Of a stretch of 64,000 bases of DNA, positions 32,841 through 41,601 are shown piece after piece. The DNA comes from RGIG2134 sp964461115 (GTDB lineage Bacteria; Cyanobacteriota; Vampirovibrionia; Gastranaerophilales; Gastranaerophilaceae). The number at the start of each line of letters is the position of its first letter. Positions within the stretch are counted from its first letter, which is position 1. The notes under the pieces are model-generated. The model saw only the letters and a list, made by a program, of their open reading frames with translations, did no database searches and was not told the DNA's origin. The stretch covers positions 1 to 64,000 of the forward strand of contig CAYWSX010000003.1 of assembly GCA_964461115.1 (NCBI GenBank), written 5' to 3'. A program made the position numbers and the translations under genes.

Positions 32841-32858
32841 TGCCAAACAAGTTTGGCA
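32841..32858. repeat. TGCCAAAC/GTTTGGCA palindrome
   Basis: A perfect 18-nt inverted repeat with a 2-nt centre, similar to 32756-32776. The rest of 32725-32950 holds the CorC-gene promoter. Confidence 0.55.
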
Positions 32859-32888
32859 GGACGTAGGAAAAATTAAAAAAGAACATTT

Positions 32889-32926
32889 TGTAACAAAGTT
32901 GCGATAATCCCGGATTATTGTATAAT
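32889..32926 (+). promoter_or_regulatory. Promoter with a TGTAACA box
   Basis: TTGCGA (32899-32904), 16 nt, TATAAT (32921-32926), 25 nt before the ATG. TTTTGTAACAAAGTT (TGTAACA at 32889-32895) abuts the -35. Confidence 0.65.
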
Positions 32927-32950
32927 TAATAGGTAACACAAGGAAAATCA

Positions 32951-34300
32951 ATGGACATCGACAGTAGGACACTATTTAGCTTAGCAATCGTAGTAATATT
33001 ATTACTTTCGAACGGGTTTTTTGTTGCATCCGAGTTCGCGCTTGTGAGCGTGAGACAATCACGGATTTTGCAGCTCTCAAAAGAGGGGAACGCAACCGCA
33101 ACAATAGCAATTCACGCACTCGAACACCTCGACAGATACATCGCAGCAGTGCAGCTTGGGATTACCATTTCAAGTATCGGTATCGGTTGGGTTGGCGAAA
33201 GTGCAATCGCAAAGCTTATCATGCCGATTTTCTCATTTATGCCGTTCTTGAGCAAAAACATCGCCGCGCACTCGATTGCAGCGACAATCGCATTTTCAAT
33301 CATAACACTTTTGCACGTTGTAATCGGCGAACTCATGCCGAAATCAATCGCACTGCAATACCCTGAAAGAACCGCGCTGTTTGTGACACGCCCGATGGCG
33401 GTCATTACAAAAATATTCACACCGTTTATTTTCATCTTGAACGGGCTTGGAAATAACCTCTTAAAACTCATGAAAATCCCGCCTGCATCGGCTTCACATC
33501 TTTCGCACTCGGCTGAAGAGCTGAACCTCATTATTGACGCAAGCTACAACGAAGGCATGCTCAACGAGACTGAAAAAGACATGCTGCAGAATGTTTTCAA
33601 GTTTTCAGATCTGGTTGCAAAACAGATTATGGTTCCACGCCCCGATATGGTGGCAATCGAGTCAGACGCTACGTTTGCAGAGGTTGAAGAGATTGTTTCC
33701 GAGAACCAATACACCCGATATCCTGTGTACGAAGAGGATTTAGACCATGTTATAGGGATTTTACACGTCAAAGACCTGTACGCGCTAAGACGTGAAAATA
33801 AAGAGTTTAAAATTCAAGAACTACTCAGAGAGCCTCTTTTGGTGCCTGAAACTGTTAAAATGGATCAGCTTGTTCGCGACTTCAAAACGACAAGAAATCA
33901 AATCGCTATTGTCATTGACGAATTCGGCGGAACAGCAGGACTGATAACGCTCGAAGACGTTCTTGAGGAAATATTCGGAGAAGTACAGGACGAATTCGAC
34001 GAGGAAGAAGCCGACATCAAGCAAATCGGTGAAAACGAATATATCGTAAACGCTATGTTGCGCGTAGACGAGCTTGAGGAAATGTTTGAACTCGAAAACA
34101 TTGACGAAGAAGACGTTGATACTGTTGCCGGCATTGTGGTCAAGGAATTAGGCAGAATCGCCGAGTTAAACGACAGAATCGTGTTCGAAGGGCTAGAGTT
34201 TACAGTTGTGGAGATTGACGGCGCGCGCATAATGAAGCTCAAAATTAAAAAACTTCCGCTCGAATCCGAGAAAAATAACGAAAACCTTAATCGCGCTTAA
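32951..34300 (+). CDS. HlyC/CorC (CNNM)-family membrane protein with CBS domains
   Basis: The product is 449 residues in three parts. An N-terminal DUF21 membrane domain (1 to about 190) has four hydrophobic helices (LAIVVILLLSNGFFVASEFA, LGITISSIGIGWVGE). A CBS pair (about 205-335) includes VPRPDMVAIESD and IVIDEFGGTAGLITLEDVLEEIFGE-type sequence. A C-terminal CorC/HlyC acidic-and-beta domain (about 350-435) follows. Members are linked to Mg or Co export or tolerance; the transported ion here is unknown. It has its own promoter and is followed by secG. Confidence 0.92.
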   Translation: MDIDSRTLFSLAIVVILLLSNGFFVASEFALVSVRQSRILQLSKEGNATATIAIHALEHLDRYIAAVQLGITISSIGIGWVGESAIAKLIMPIFSFMPFLSKNIAAHSIAATIAFSIITLLHVVIGELMPKSIALQYPERTALFVTRPMAVITKIFTPFIFILNGLGNNLLKLMKIPPASASHLSHSAEELNLIIDASYNEGMLNETEKDMLQNVFKFSDLVAKQIMVPRPDMVAIESDATFAEVEEIVSENQYTRYPVYEEDLDHVIGILHVKDLYALRRENKEFKIQELLREPLLVPETVKMDQLVRDFKTTRNQIAIVIDEFGGTAGLITLEDVLEEIFGEVQDEFDEEEADIKQIGENEYIVNAMLRVDELEEMFELENIDEEDVDTVAGIVVKELGRIAELNDRIVFEGLEFTVVEIDGARIMKLKIKKLPLESEKNNENLNRA

Positions 34301-34396
34301 ATTACGAGGACGCCATTCAAACTAAGCCCCTCGCGCTTTCATTTTTTTCTTGTTCGTGATACGCTTTGTTCAGAGAAATTATTTAAGGATAAAAAT

Positions 34397-34621
34397 ATGC
34401 AAATTTTTATATGGATTGTTCAAATTATCGCCGCAGTCTTGCTTATCGCCTTGGTTTTGATGCACTCACCAAAAGGAGACGGAATCGCGTCTTTCGGCGG
34501 AACATCTCAATTATTTTCATCACAAAAAAATGCTGAAAAAGGCTTAAACAAGCTAACAATGACCGTTTCTATCGTTTTTATACTTTGTTCGTTCATTCTG
34601 GCTTACATCGCATTCAAATAG
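34397..34621 (+). CDS. secG: Protein translocase subunit SecG
   Basis: SecG is the small accessory subunit of the SecYEG channel. The 74 residues contain two hydrophobic helices (IWIVQIIAAVLLIALVLMH and MTVSIVFILCSFILAYIAF). The conserved cytoplasmic loop HSPKGDGIASFGG...LFSSQKNAEKGLNKLT lies between them. TTAAGGATAAAAAT precedes the ATG. A bidirectional terminator separates it from the convergent HAD phosphatase gene. Confidence 0.95.
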   Translation: MQIFIWIVQIIAAVLLIALVLMHSPKGDGIASFGGTSQLFSSQKNAEKGLNKLTMTVSIVFILCSFILAYIAFK

Positions 34622-34632
34622 AAATAACTTTT

Positions 34633-34673
34633 AAAAAAAACACCGAAAGCGCAATGCCTTCGGTGTTTTTTTT
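34633..34673. terminator. Bidirectional Rho-independent terminator
   Basis: AAAAAAAACACCGAA and TTCGGTGTTTTTTTT pair around GCGCAATGC. It serves secG (+) and the YqeG gene (-), whose stop codon touches it. Confidence 0.93.
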
Positions 34674-35160
34674 ATTTTCTAATCGTCAGCCTCTCAAGAA
34701 AACGCACAAAGCGCGTAAGTTTCGGCTCGGTTTCACGAGTTATGGAATCAACTAAAATAGTTTTTGTCCCCGCAAGCTGTCCCGCAAGAATATCCGTAAG
34801 CGGTCTGTCTCCAACCATTACGGCGTTTTCAGGTTGAATATTTTTTTCTTCAAGGTATTTCAAAAGTGACTTAGGGCTCGGCTTGTTTGCGTGCCCAATA
34901 ACATCAACTTTACACTGCTGCTGCGCTTTTTGGATATATTCCATGTTTTTATTGTTGCTCAAAATGGCAACTGTAAAATTGTACGGCTCACGTGAAAGGC
35001 TGTCAAAAAATTCCAAAACCCAAGGCTCAAAAGCCCCTGACTTCGACGCCATGACAGTACTGTCAAGGTCAAACACAATCGCTCTAACCCCTTTGGCTTT
35101 TAGTTCTTCCGGATTAATCGCGCTCACACACTCAAGGTTCAAATCAGGTTTCAAAATCAT
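34672..35160 (-). CDS. YqeG-family HAD IIIA phosphatase
   Basis: The product is 162 residues. HAD motif I is FDLDSTVMASKSG (about 31-43), motif II ILSNN, and motifs III/IV KPSPKSLLKYL and VMVGDRPLTDILAGQLAGT. The YqeG group occurs in Firmicutes and Cyanobacteria. In plants and Bacillus, relatives include a phosphatidylglycerol-phosphate phosphatase, so that role is possible; the organism does encode a PgsA-like enzyme at 15853. The ATG at 35160 is chosen over a 24-nt longer frame because GGGAGG lies 9 nt upstream and ATGA overlaps the U32 stop, a coupling arrangement. Confidence 0.9.
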   Translation of the reverse strand: MILKPDLNLECVSAINPEELKAKGVRAIVFDLDSTVMASKSGAFEPWVLEFFDSLSREPYNFTVAILSNNKNMEYIQKAQQQCKVDVIGHANKPSPKSLLKYLEEKNIQPENAVMVGDRPLTDILAGQLAGTKTILVDSITRETEPKLTRFVRFLERLTIRK

Positions 35161-36434
35161 TCCGCACATCCTCCCAAAACACACTCACAGCCAGAATCAT
35201 TCTTGATTCCAACCGTACGCGCAATTGCATACATATAATCTGAAGGCGCATGCGAAAAGCTCAAAAACACCTCATCGTTGGTATTTGCAACTTCCATTGC
35301 CTCACCGTTTTTGTCAAAAACAGCCGTCACTTTCGACGTAAACTTCTCTTTCGGCGTAATAATTTCAACTTCGTCGCCAAGAAGCATTTTGTTCTTAATT
35401 TTTACAAAAAATTTCGACTCATCACTCTCGTCGCGTCCACGAAATTCGCACAGGAAATCCGCGCCCGCCAAGCCTTTTGAAATATCATAGCTATAGCCGT
35501 CGCTTTCGGGTTTGCCTACGTAAAACCCCTGCGTGTAGCCTCTATTTCCGACTTTTCTGAGTTCATCGTACAAATCGCGGCATTCTGTCACACCGCCGTC
35601 ACAATACCTGTCAATCGCCTCACGATAAGCCTTTGCAACCGCAGAAACATAGTAAAGGCTCTTCGTTCTGCCTTCAACTTTGAAGCTGTCAACGCCCGCG
35701 TCGATAAGCTGCGGCAAGTACTCCACAAGATTAAGGTCTTTTGTACTCAAAATATGCGTCCCGCGCTCGTCTTCTTCGATTTCCATAGGTTCGATCGGGC
35801 GAGTTTTCTCAACCAGCTTATAACTCCACCGGCAAGCCTGCGCACACCCTCCGTGGTTGGCTTTACGCTCTCCACGCGTCATATAGTCGCTCAAAAGGCA
35901 CCTTCCTGAAAAAGAAACGCACTGCGCGCCGTGAACAAAAACCTCAAGCTCCATATCAGGCACCTTCGCTTTGATTTCGGCAATCTCGGGGATAGAAAGC
36001 TCACGCGCCAAAATAGCACGAGTCGCGCCCATATCGCGCCAAAATTTTACCGCCTCATAGTTCAAAATATTCGTCTGCGTGCTCACGTGAAACTCCGCGT
36101 TCGGCATATATTTTTTTACAACGTTATAAATCCCGAAATCCGAGAAAATAATAGCGTCAGGCTTCGCGTCCGAAATAACCTCAAAATTCTGCTCCAAAAG
36201 CTTGATATCCTCGTTGAATGCAAAAATATTAAGCGTCAAATACGCCTTTGCACCGAGTCCATGCGCCAAATCAATAGACGATTTAAGGTTTTCCGTCGTG
36301 ATAATCTCGCCTTTTCGCATAGAGCGCAGGCTGAAATCACCCAAGCCCAAATAAACAGCGTCCGCACCATAGCGAATCGCATACTCCAACTTTTCTTTAT
36401 TGCCCGCAGGCATTAACAATTCAGGTTTTTTCAT
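35157..36434 (-). CDS. Peptidase U32 family protein (tRNA/rRNA hydroxylation type)
   Basis: The product is 425 residues. PELLMPAGNKEKLEYAIRYG (3-22) and the signature region VSFSGRCLLSDYMTRGERKA plus NHGGCAQACRW (about 170-200) carry the conserved cysteines. Modern family members (TrhP, RlhA) take part in prephenate-dependent hydroxylation of tRNA uridine-34 or of 23S rRNA rather than proteolysis. YqeG is coupled downstream by ATGA, and dtd lies 55 nt upstream. Confidence 0.92.
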   Translation of the reverse strand: MKKPELLMPAGNKEKLEYAIRYGADAVYLGLGDFSLRSMRKGEIITTENLKSSIDLAHGLGAKAYLTLNIFAFNEDIKLLEQNFEVISDAKPDAIIFSDFGIYNVVKKYMPNAEFHVSTQTNILNYEAVKFWRDMGATRAILARELSIPEIAEIKAKVPDMELEVFVHGAQCVSFSGRCLLSDYMTRGERKANHGGCAQACRWSYKLVEKTRPIEPMEIEEDERGTHILSTKDLNLVEYLPQLIDAGVDSFKVEGRTKSLYYVSAVAKAYREAIDRYCDGGVTECRDLYDELRKVGNRGYTQGFYVGKPESDGYSYDISKGLAGADFLCEFRGRDESDESKFFVKIKNKMLLGDEVEIITPKEKFTSKVTAVFDKNGEAMEVANTNDEVFLSFSHAPSDYMYAIARTVGIKNDSGCECVLGGCAE

Positions 36435-36489
36435 AGTAACAACATTGTATTAAAAACGGGGCAAAATATCAAATAACGCCTAAATCCTC

Positions 36490-36933
36490 TTATGACGGCA
36501 CCTTTTCGAGAATGAAAGTGACAGGTCCGGCATTTACGAGCGAAATATCCATCATTGCACCAAAAACTCCGGTTTTAAGAGGTAACTTCTCGCCCAAAAT
36601 CTCACAAAAAGCCTCGTATAAAGGTTTTGCCTTATCCGGATGTTCGGCAGAATCAAAACTCGGACGCGTACCTTTTTTGCACGAGCCTGCCAGCGTAAAC
36701 TGGGACACAGCAAGGACTTCACCGGCAACATCCAAGACAGAGAGGTTCATTTTATCGTTTTCATCCTCAAAAATCCTGAGTTTCAAAAGCTTTTCTGCAA
36801 GCCAACGCGCTTCCTCAACCGTATCGCCTTTTTCCACCCCAAGAAGCACCAAAAAACCCTTATTGATTTCAGAATATAACGCCCCGCTTATCGTGACAGA
36901 AGCACTCTTAACCCGCTGTACAACCAACTTCAC
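36490..36933 (-). CDS. dtd: D-aminoacyl-tRNA deacylase
   Basis: Dtd hydrolyses D-amino acids and glycine wrongly attached to tRNA. The 147 residues are full length. MKLVVQRVKSASVT opens it, AVSQFTLAGSCKKGTRPSF holds the SQxT active motif (about 77-95), and SLVNAGPVTFILE contains the cis Gly-Pro motif. It overlaps the end of the DUF115 gene by 26 nt, so translation is likely coupled. Confidence 0.95.
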   Translation of the reverse strand: MKLVVQRVKSASVTISGALYSEINKGFLVLLGVEKGDTVEEARWLAEKLLKLRIFEDENDKMNLSVLDVAGEVLAVSQFTLAGSCKKGTRPSFDSAEHPDKAKPLYEAFCEILGEKLPLKTGVFGAMMDISLVNAGPVTFILEKVPS

Positions 36934-38869
36934 TTGCCGTTTTCCTCTTTGTAAAATCCAACCCTCTGATTCTGCGCTCTAAATTAAGCAAATCAGTCTC
37001 GTATAAAGAGCTTAGCCCCTCCGCAACCTTCTTCGCCGCCTCAAAATCAAACCTGCCCGCAACCTCATTCATAACAAGTTCCATCGTCGTTCTCGAGGCG
37101 TATGTCGACTCACGATAAATCACGGATTTTTTCAAAATTCCGTCACATAACAGCAGGTAAGGCGCAATCGCACGCTTCAAAAGCGCCGCTGATTTTTCGG
37201 TTAAAACTTTTCGGGACAAATCGCGTAAAAGCCTCGCCCATTCGTCTTTGCCCGACTTAATAATTTCAACAGCCTCCGACAAATACGCGTACTCTCTGTT
37301 TATAAACTCCATATCCAGAGCAATTTCCGTCCTGAAGGCACAAACAGCTTCCATATCAATACTTTCCGCCACATCCGAATGAGCCGCCAAAATATCCCCT
37401 AGTTTTTTGCACCTAAAGCCATCTATATGAATCCCTTTTTCAGAAGTGTTGTAAAGTTCGAAAGTTGAAGCAAATTTGCGCGCAAAAGATTTGTAATATT
37501 CAGCGAACAATGCAAAAACCTGACCAGTCGCAATCTCTTCTCCCGCATTGTTTTGAGCGCGCATGAGTTGAGCCTGAAGTTCAGCCAATTTTCTGTCAAT
37601 TCTCGGGTCAAATTTGGCGCTGTCATAATTTTTCAAATGTCCGTAGAGTTTTTGTTTCGCACGCTCTCTGTCCTCGACATAAAACTCCCATTCTCCGCTT
37701 CCGTCAAGCCTTTTCCGGCATTTAAAATCACTGAGAGGAGATTTTGCGCTGTAACAGTTTCCGTCGATATACGCAAGGTCTTGCCCCACTAGAATTATAG
37801 GGTTACAGCCCATATATTTTGCCGCTGAAAGCGCGTTGTATGAAACCGTACCTTTTGTCTCAAACTCTTCATGCGCAAGCCCAAACGCCTTTTCATATAT
37901 ATCATTTGCGGTATTTTCATCAGATGCCGTCACAAACTTGCTCTTAAAAGGCTGAGCCAGAACGTAATAATTTGTGTATGGTTCACAAATAAGGGATGTT
38001 CGGCTGATATCACAACCGGAAATCAGTCCCCGCGCGTCATACGTCTCAATCATAGAAACGAAATCAGGATAAATTCCGTTCTCGTTCAGTGCCGCAAGCG
38101 AAGATGAAACACCAAAGTACACTGCCTTTGAGCGGTATTTTTTCAGTTCTTCAACGTTGTCATTCAAACTCGGGCCCGACGCAATAATAACAGCGGGAAT
38201 ATTTTTCAGCGAATCTTTTAATGCTGAAATGGGCGAACATTCAAGAAACTGATGAAGGTTATATACGGCATGATGTGCATACCCGGCGCTGTGAGAGGCT
38301 CTTTGAGCCGTATTCACCGAGGCAATGCCCTGCAAAATACCCAGTTTTTCTAAAAGCTTATTCAACTCTGCCGTTTGTGCCCTGTGATAAGGACAGCAAA
38401 AAACAGCGGTCTCGCTGCCAACCCGAAAACATCTGTCAAAAGCCGCTTCCAATCCCTCAAGGTTATTTGTCACTAAAACATTATTTTTTGACAACACATC
38501 CGAAAAATCCACCATTTCCATTGCGACTCTAAGGAGTTCGACATTTGGCTCGTACAAGATAACCGACCCTTGAGCACGCTCAACCGCCTCTTTAAAGGTA
38601 TACCCAAAACCAAGCCCGAAAACCACGTGAATCGACGCTTTATTGTTATGACTAGCTGTCGAAACAACATGCTCCGCGTCAGCCTGCGCGCCGCTTTGTG
38701 AATTTATCGAAACACCTTCTACAGCAAGGTTCGGCTCGTTCAAATCCGTATAAACCATTTCAATCGTGGTCGAAAGAGACGTCACACTTGCAATTTCTAC
38801 TGCCAACCCTTCATCGTATGCTTTTATAAAATCCAGATTCTTCTCAAGAATTTCGTTAATCATAGTCAT
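36908..38869 (-). CDS. DUF115/MAF-family glycosyltransferase-like protein
   Basis: The product is about 653 residues. The centre (about 190-400) carries the DUF115 6-hydroxymethylpterin pyrophosphokinase-like fold: PAVIIASGPSLNDNVEELKK, YFGVSSSLAALNENGIYPDF, ILVGQDLAYIDG. An N-terminal MAF domain (VVFGLGFGYTFKEAVERAQG) precedes it. The C-terminal 250 residues are helical. In flagellated bacteria MAF proteins attach nonulosonic acids to flagellin; no flagellar gene is seen here. Starts at 38869 or 38863 are both possible, since TATAAT lies only a few bases upstream. The longer frame at 38884 would overlap the -10. Confidence 0.85.
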   Translation of the reverse strand: MTMINEILEKNLDFIKAYDEGLAVEIASVTSLSTTIEMVYTDLNEPNLAVEGVSINSQSGAQADAEHVVSTASHNNKASIHVVFGLGFGYTFKEAVERAQGSVILYEPNVELLRVAMEMVDFSDVLSKNNVLVTNNLEGLEAAFDRCFRVGSETAVFCCPYHRAQTAELNKLLEKLGILQGIASVNTAQRASHSAGYAHHAVYNLHQFLECSPISALKDSLKNIPAVIIASGPSLNDNVEELKKYRSKAVYFGVSSSLAALNENGIYPDFVSMIETYDARGLISGCDISRTSLICEPYTNYYVLAQPFKSKFVTASDENTANDIYEKAFGLAHEEFETKGTVSYNALSAAKYMGCNPIILVGQDLAYIDGNCYSAKSPLSDFKCRKRLDGSGEWEFYVEDRERAKQKLYGHLKNYDSAKFDPRIDRKLAELQAQLMRAQNNAGEEIATGQVFALFAEYYKSFARKFASTFELYNTSEKGIHIDGFRCKKLGDILAAHSDVAESIDMEAVCAFRTEIALDMEFINREYAYLSEAVEIIKSGKDEWARLLRDLSRKVLTEKSAALLKRAIAPYLLLCDGILKKSVIYRESTYASRTTMELVMNEVAGRFDFEAAKKVAEGLSSLYETDLLNLERRIRGLDFTKRKTASEVGCTAG

Positions 38870-38937
38870 ACCTACATTATACACACATCAAAAATGCCCG
38901 CAGTTTTGTAACATTTCTTTTTATTCGATAAACCTAC

Positions 38938-38966
38938 TTGAAATTAAATTATCTTTCAGTTAGCAT
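38938..38966 (+). promoter_or_regulatory. Candidate rplS promoter
   Basis: TTGAAA (38938-38943), 17 nt, TAGCAT (38961-38966). TGTAACA also occurs at 38907-38913. Confidence 0.4.
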
Positions 38967-39002
38967 TAAGAAACTAAGATACATGAAAAAGGAAAAAGAG
39001 AT

Positions 39003-39356
39003 ATGAACCCTGTTATTACTGAATTAGAAAAACAATACTTAGATAAAGAATTGCCGGAATTGAACCCTGGCGACACTGTTAAAGTTTTCGTAAGAATCGT
39101 TGAAGGAAACAAAGAAAGAACACAGGCTTTCGAAGGAACCATCATTAAAAAACGCGGTTCAGGCGTAGGTAAAACTATTACAGTTAGAAAAATATTCCAA
39201 GGCGTTGGCGTGGAAAGAGTTTTCCCTGTTTTCTCTCCAAGAATCGAAAAAATCGCTGTACTAAGACGCGGTGACGTTAGAAGAGCGAAATTGTACTACT
39301 TGAGAGAACGCTCAGGTAAAGCTACAAGAATCAAAGAAAAACTCGAAAAAAGATAA
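39003..39356 (+). CDS. rplS: 50S ribosomal protein L19
   Basis: L19 sits at the 30S-50S interface. The 117 residues are full length: LNPGDTVKVFVRIVEGNKER (20-39), FEGTIIKKRGSGVGKTITVR and the basic C-terminus RRGDVRRAKLYYLRERSGKA. AAAAAGGAAAAAGAGAT precedes the ATG. The order rplS-rbgA-rnhB is a common bacterial arrangement and supports all three calls. Confidence 0.97.
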   Translation: MNPVITELEKQYLDKELPELNPGDTVKVFVRIVEGNKERTQAFEGTIIKKRGSGVGKTITVRKIFQGVGVERVFPVFSPRIEKIAVLRRGDVRRAKLYYLRERSGKATRIKEKLEKR

Positions 39357-39380
39357 TCACAGAATAGAAGAATTTACCAA

Positions 39381-40226
39381 ATGTCACATATACATTGGTA
39401 TCCCGGACATATCGCCAAGGCAGAGAAAAAGCTAAAAGAGCAACTCTGCCTTGTTGACGTAATAATAGAGGTTCTGGATGCACGAATACCGAAAAGCAGC
39501 ATTTATCCCGACATCGAACGCCTGTTGGGCGAAACTCCGCGTCTGATAATACTTAACAAATCAGACTTGGCGGACGATATAGCGACAAAACGTTTTAAAG
39601 ACACAATGAAACGCGAACAGGGACACCCTGTAATCGCCTCCTCGTCACACAAAGGCGGCGACTATTCGTCAATTGTAAACAAACTCATCGAACTCGGACA
39701 GCCGAAAATGGAAAAACTCAAAGCACGCGGCCTTTTGGCTCGCCCGGTGAGAGTCATGGTCGTAGGTATGCCGAACGTCGGAAAATCAAGCATAATTAAC
39801 AAACTCATAAAAAAAACCAAGACAAAAACAGGCGCAAAAGCAGGCGTGACAAGAATGCAGCAGTGGGTTCGAGTAAACCCTAAGATTGACCTTCTCGACA
39901 CCCCGGGTATAATCCCGCTCAAACTCGACAACCAAATTGCGGCGCAAAGGCTGGCTTTTGTTAACTCTGTCAGTGAAAATGCTTACCATAATGAAGAAGT
40001 TGCCCAAGAACTTTTGCAAACTATTGCCAAAAAATACAAAAAAGAGTTATATTCATACTATAAGCTGGACGAGAGTGATGATGCAACACTTGAAAACGTT
40101 GCCCGCTCACGAAACTGGCTGGTTTCAGGCTCCGAGCCCGACATCACCAGAGCTGCAGCTTATGTGCTGAAAGACTTTAGAGACGGCAAGAGTGGACGTT
40201 TTACGTTGGATGATATTAATGAGTGA
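39381..40226 (+). CDS. rbgA: Ribosome biogenesis GTPase RbgA (YlqF)
   Basis: A circularly permuted GTPase needed for late 50S assembly. The 281 residues have G4 (LNKSDL, about 55-60) before G1 (VGMPNVGKSSIINKL, about 123-137) and G3 (LLDTPGI), the permuted order. HWYPGHIAKAEK at the N-terminus is typical. It starts 24 nt after rplS and its stop overlaps the rnhB start by a few bases. Confidence 0.96.
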   Translation: MSHIHWYPGHIAKAEKKLKEQLCLVDVIIEVLDARIPKSSIYPDIERLLGETPRLIILNKSDLADDIATKRFKDTMKREQGHPVIASSSHKGGDYSSIVNKLIELGQPKMEKLKARGLLARPVRVMVVGMPNVGKSSIINKLIKKTKTKTGAKAGVTRMQQWVRVNPKIDLLDTPGIIPLKLDNQIAAQRLAFVNSVSENAYHNEEVAQELLQTIAKKYKKELYSYYKLDESDDATLENVARSRNWLVSGSEPDITRAAAYVLKDFRDGKSGRFTLDDINE

Positions 40227-40863
40227 ACGAATTTTATTTGACAAAAAGAACAAAAAAGCAAAATTTTTAATCGGCACAGACGAAGTAGGGCGGGGACCCG
40301 CAGCAGGAGATGTTTACGCTGCGGCAGTATGTTTCGTTAACGAGCCTGAGGGGCTCCTGGAACAGCTTAACGACTCCAAAGCCATCAGCGAAATCAAGCG
40401 CGAAGAGCTTTACGACGTCATAAAAGCAAACTCAGTGTGGGCGATTAGAAAATCCACAGTCGCGCAGATTGAAAAATTCAACATCCTCGCAGCCTCACTA
40501 GACGCTATGAAGCGGGCATGCAAGGAGGTTATAAAACAGCTTGAAAGCGAAGATGTGGAGGTTTTTGTCGACGGAAATAAAAATATCCGCAACTTCGACT
40601 ACCCTCAAACAACAATCATAAAGGGTGACTCAAAATCCGCATGTATCGCAGCGGCAAGCATTATTGCCAAAGTCGAACGCGACCGTGCGATGAAAAAACT
40701 TGACAGGAAATTCCCTCACTACTGTTGGGCGTCAAACAAGGGCTACCTTTCAAAAGCCCACATAGACGCAATCTCAGCCTACGGAATAACCGAACACCAC
40801 CGTAAACTCTTTGTGCGAAATATTTTGAACAAGCAAACCTCGCAGCAGTTGAAGTTGATTTAA
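40219..40863 (+). CDS. rnhB: Ribonuclease HII
   Basis: RNase HII cuts RNA and single ribonucleotides in RNA-DNA hybrids. The 214 residues show the acidic centre in IGTDEVGRGPAAGDVYAAAV (with the DEVGRG motif), DGNKNI and KGDSKSACIAAASIIAKVERD. The start at 40219 is chosen because ATGAGTGA overlaps the rbgA stop, although the frame is open for nine more codons upstream. The final residues (KQTSQQLKLI) are not conserved. Confidence 0.95.
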   Translation: MSERILFDKKNKKAKFLIGTDEVGRGPAAGDVYAAAVCFVNEPEGLLEQLNDSKAISEIKREELYDVIKANSVWAIRKSTVAQIEKFNILAASLDAMKRACKEVIKQLESEDVEVFVDGNKNIRNFDYPQTTIIKGDSKSACIAAASIIAKVERDRAMKKLDRKFPHYCWASNKGYLSKAHIDAISAYGITEHHRKLFVRNILNKQTSQQLKLI

Positions 40864-40954
40864 ACGCTTGAAAAGCTTACCAGTCGTCACTCAAAGGGCA
40901 AAACCCGAAGAATCTGCTGCTAATAATTTCAGCTGAGTATAATGTCGAAAATTC

Positions 40955-40974
40955 TTGTAAAAACTTGTTTACAA
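40955..40974 (+). promoter_or_regulatory. TTGTAAA/TTTACAA inverted repeat
   Basis: Seven-base arms TTGTAAA (40955-40961) and TTTACAA (40968-40974) with a 6-nt spacer, immediately upstream of the lptC promoter. Possible operator. Confidence 0.4.
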
Positions 40975-41004
40975 TTGCGCTTGAGGCTGATTTTATGCTA
41001 AAAT
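40975..41004 (+). promoter_or_regulatory. Promoter of lptC-lptA
   Basis: TTGCGC (40975-40980), 18 nt, TAAAAT (40999-41004) with an extended TGC, 19 nt before the ATG. Confidence 0.6.
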
Positions 41005-41022
41005 TCAGTTACTGGAGTATAG

Positions 41023-41601
41023 ATGAAAAAACGTAACAAATTTTATATAGGATTGGCGGTTTTGGTAATCGTAGGGCTGATTTGGGCTTTCATCGCAGGC
41101 GGAATGATTACCAGAAACTTTAAAAAAGATATTCTTGAAAACGCGATGGAAAAACAGCAGGTAACCGTTCACGGTCTAATCGTAACAGAAACCAAAGACA
41201 ATCAGAAATACTGGGAAATTTATGCAGAAGAAGGGCACTACAACAGCTCTGACAAGGTTATCCTCCTGCAAAACGTTATGGGCAACTTTTTTGACTCAAA
41301 AGGTGGCGTAACAATGAGTTTTAAATCTGACAAAGGCACTTTGACGGAAGAAACCAAAAAAGTCGTACTTTACGAAAACTCGCTCATAGTCTATAAAGAC
41401 GGCGAGTATGTGAGCGCCGACAAAATAACCTGGCAGGGTAAAGAAGCAGATATTACGGCGCAAGGCAATCTCGTACTCGAGAAAAAAGACCAAATAAGAA
41501 TTCATGGCGAAAAAGCAACTCTGTCGCCTGATTGGAAGATATTTAAAGTAGTCGGAAAGACAAAAACGGAACTTTTCGGCGGTGAGGGTAAAAAACTATG
41601 A
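41023..41601 (+). CDS. lptC: LPS export protein LptC
   Basis: LptC is the single-pass inner-membrane part of the LPS bridge. The 192 residues have one N-terminal helix (FYIGLAVLVIVGLIWAFIAG, about 6-25) and a periplasmic beta-jellyroll with QVTVHGLIVTETKDNQKYWE and DITAQGNLVLEKKDQIRIHG. These are the DUF1239/OstA-like repeats. It overlaps the next gene by 4 nt (ATGA), so LptC and the LptA-like protein are made together. Confidence 0.88.
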   Translation: MKKRNKFYIGLAVLVIVGLIWAFIAGGMITRNFKKDILENAMEKQQVTVHGLIVTETKDNQKYWEIYAEEGHYNSSDKVILLQNVMGNFFDSKGGVTMSFKSDKGTLTEETKKVVLYENSLIVYKDGEYVSADKITWQGKEADITAQGNLVLEKKDQIRIHGEKATLSPDWKIFKVVGKTKTELFGGEGKKL

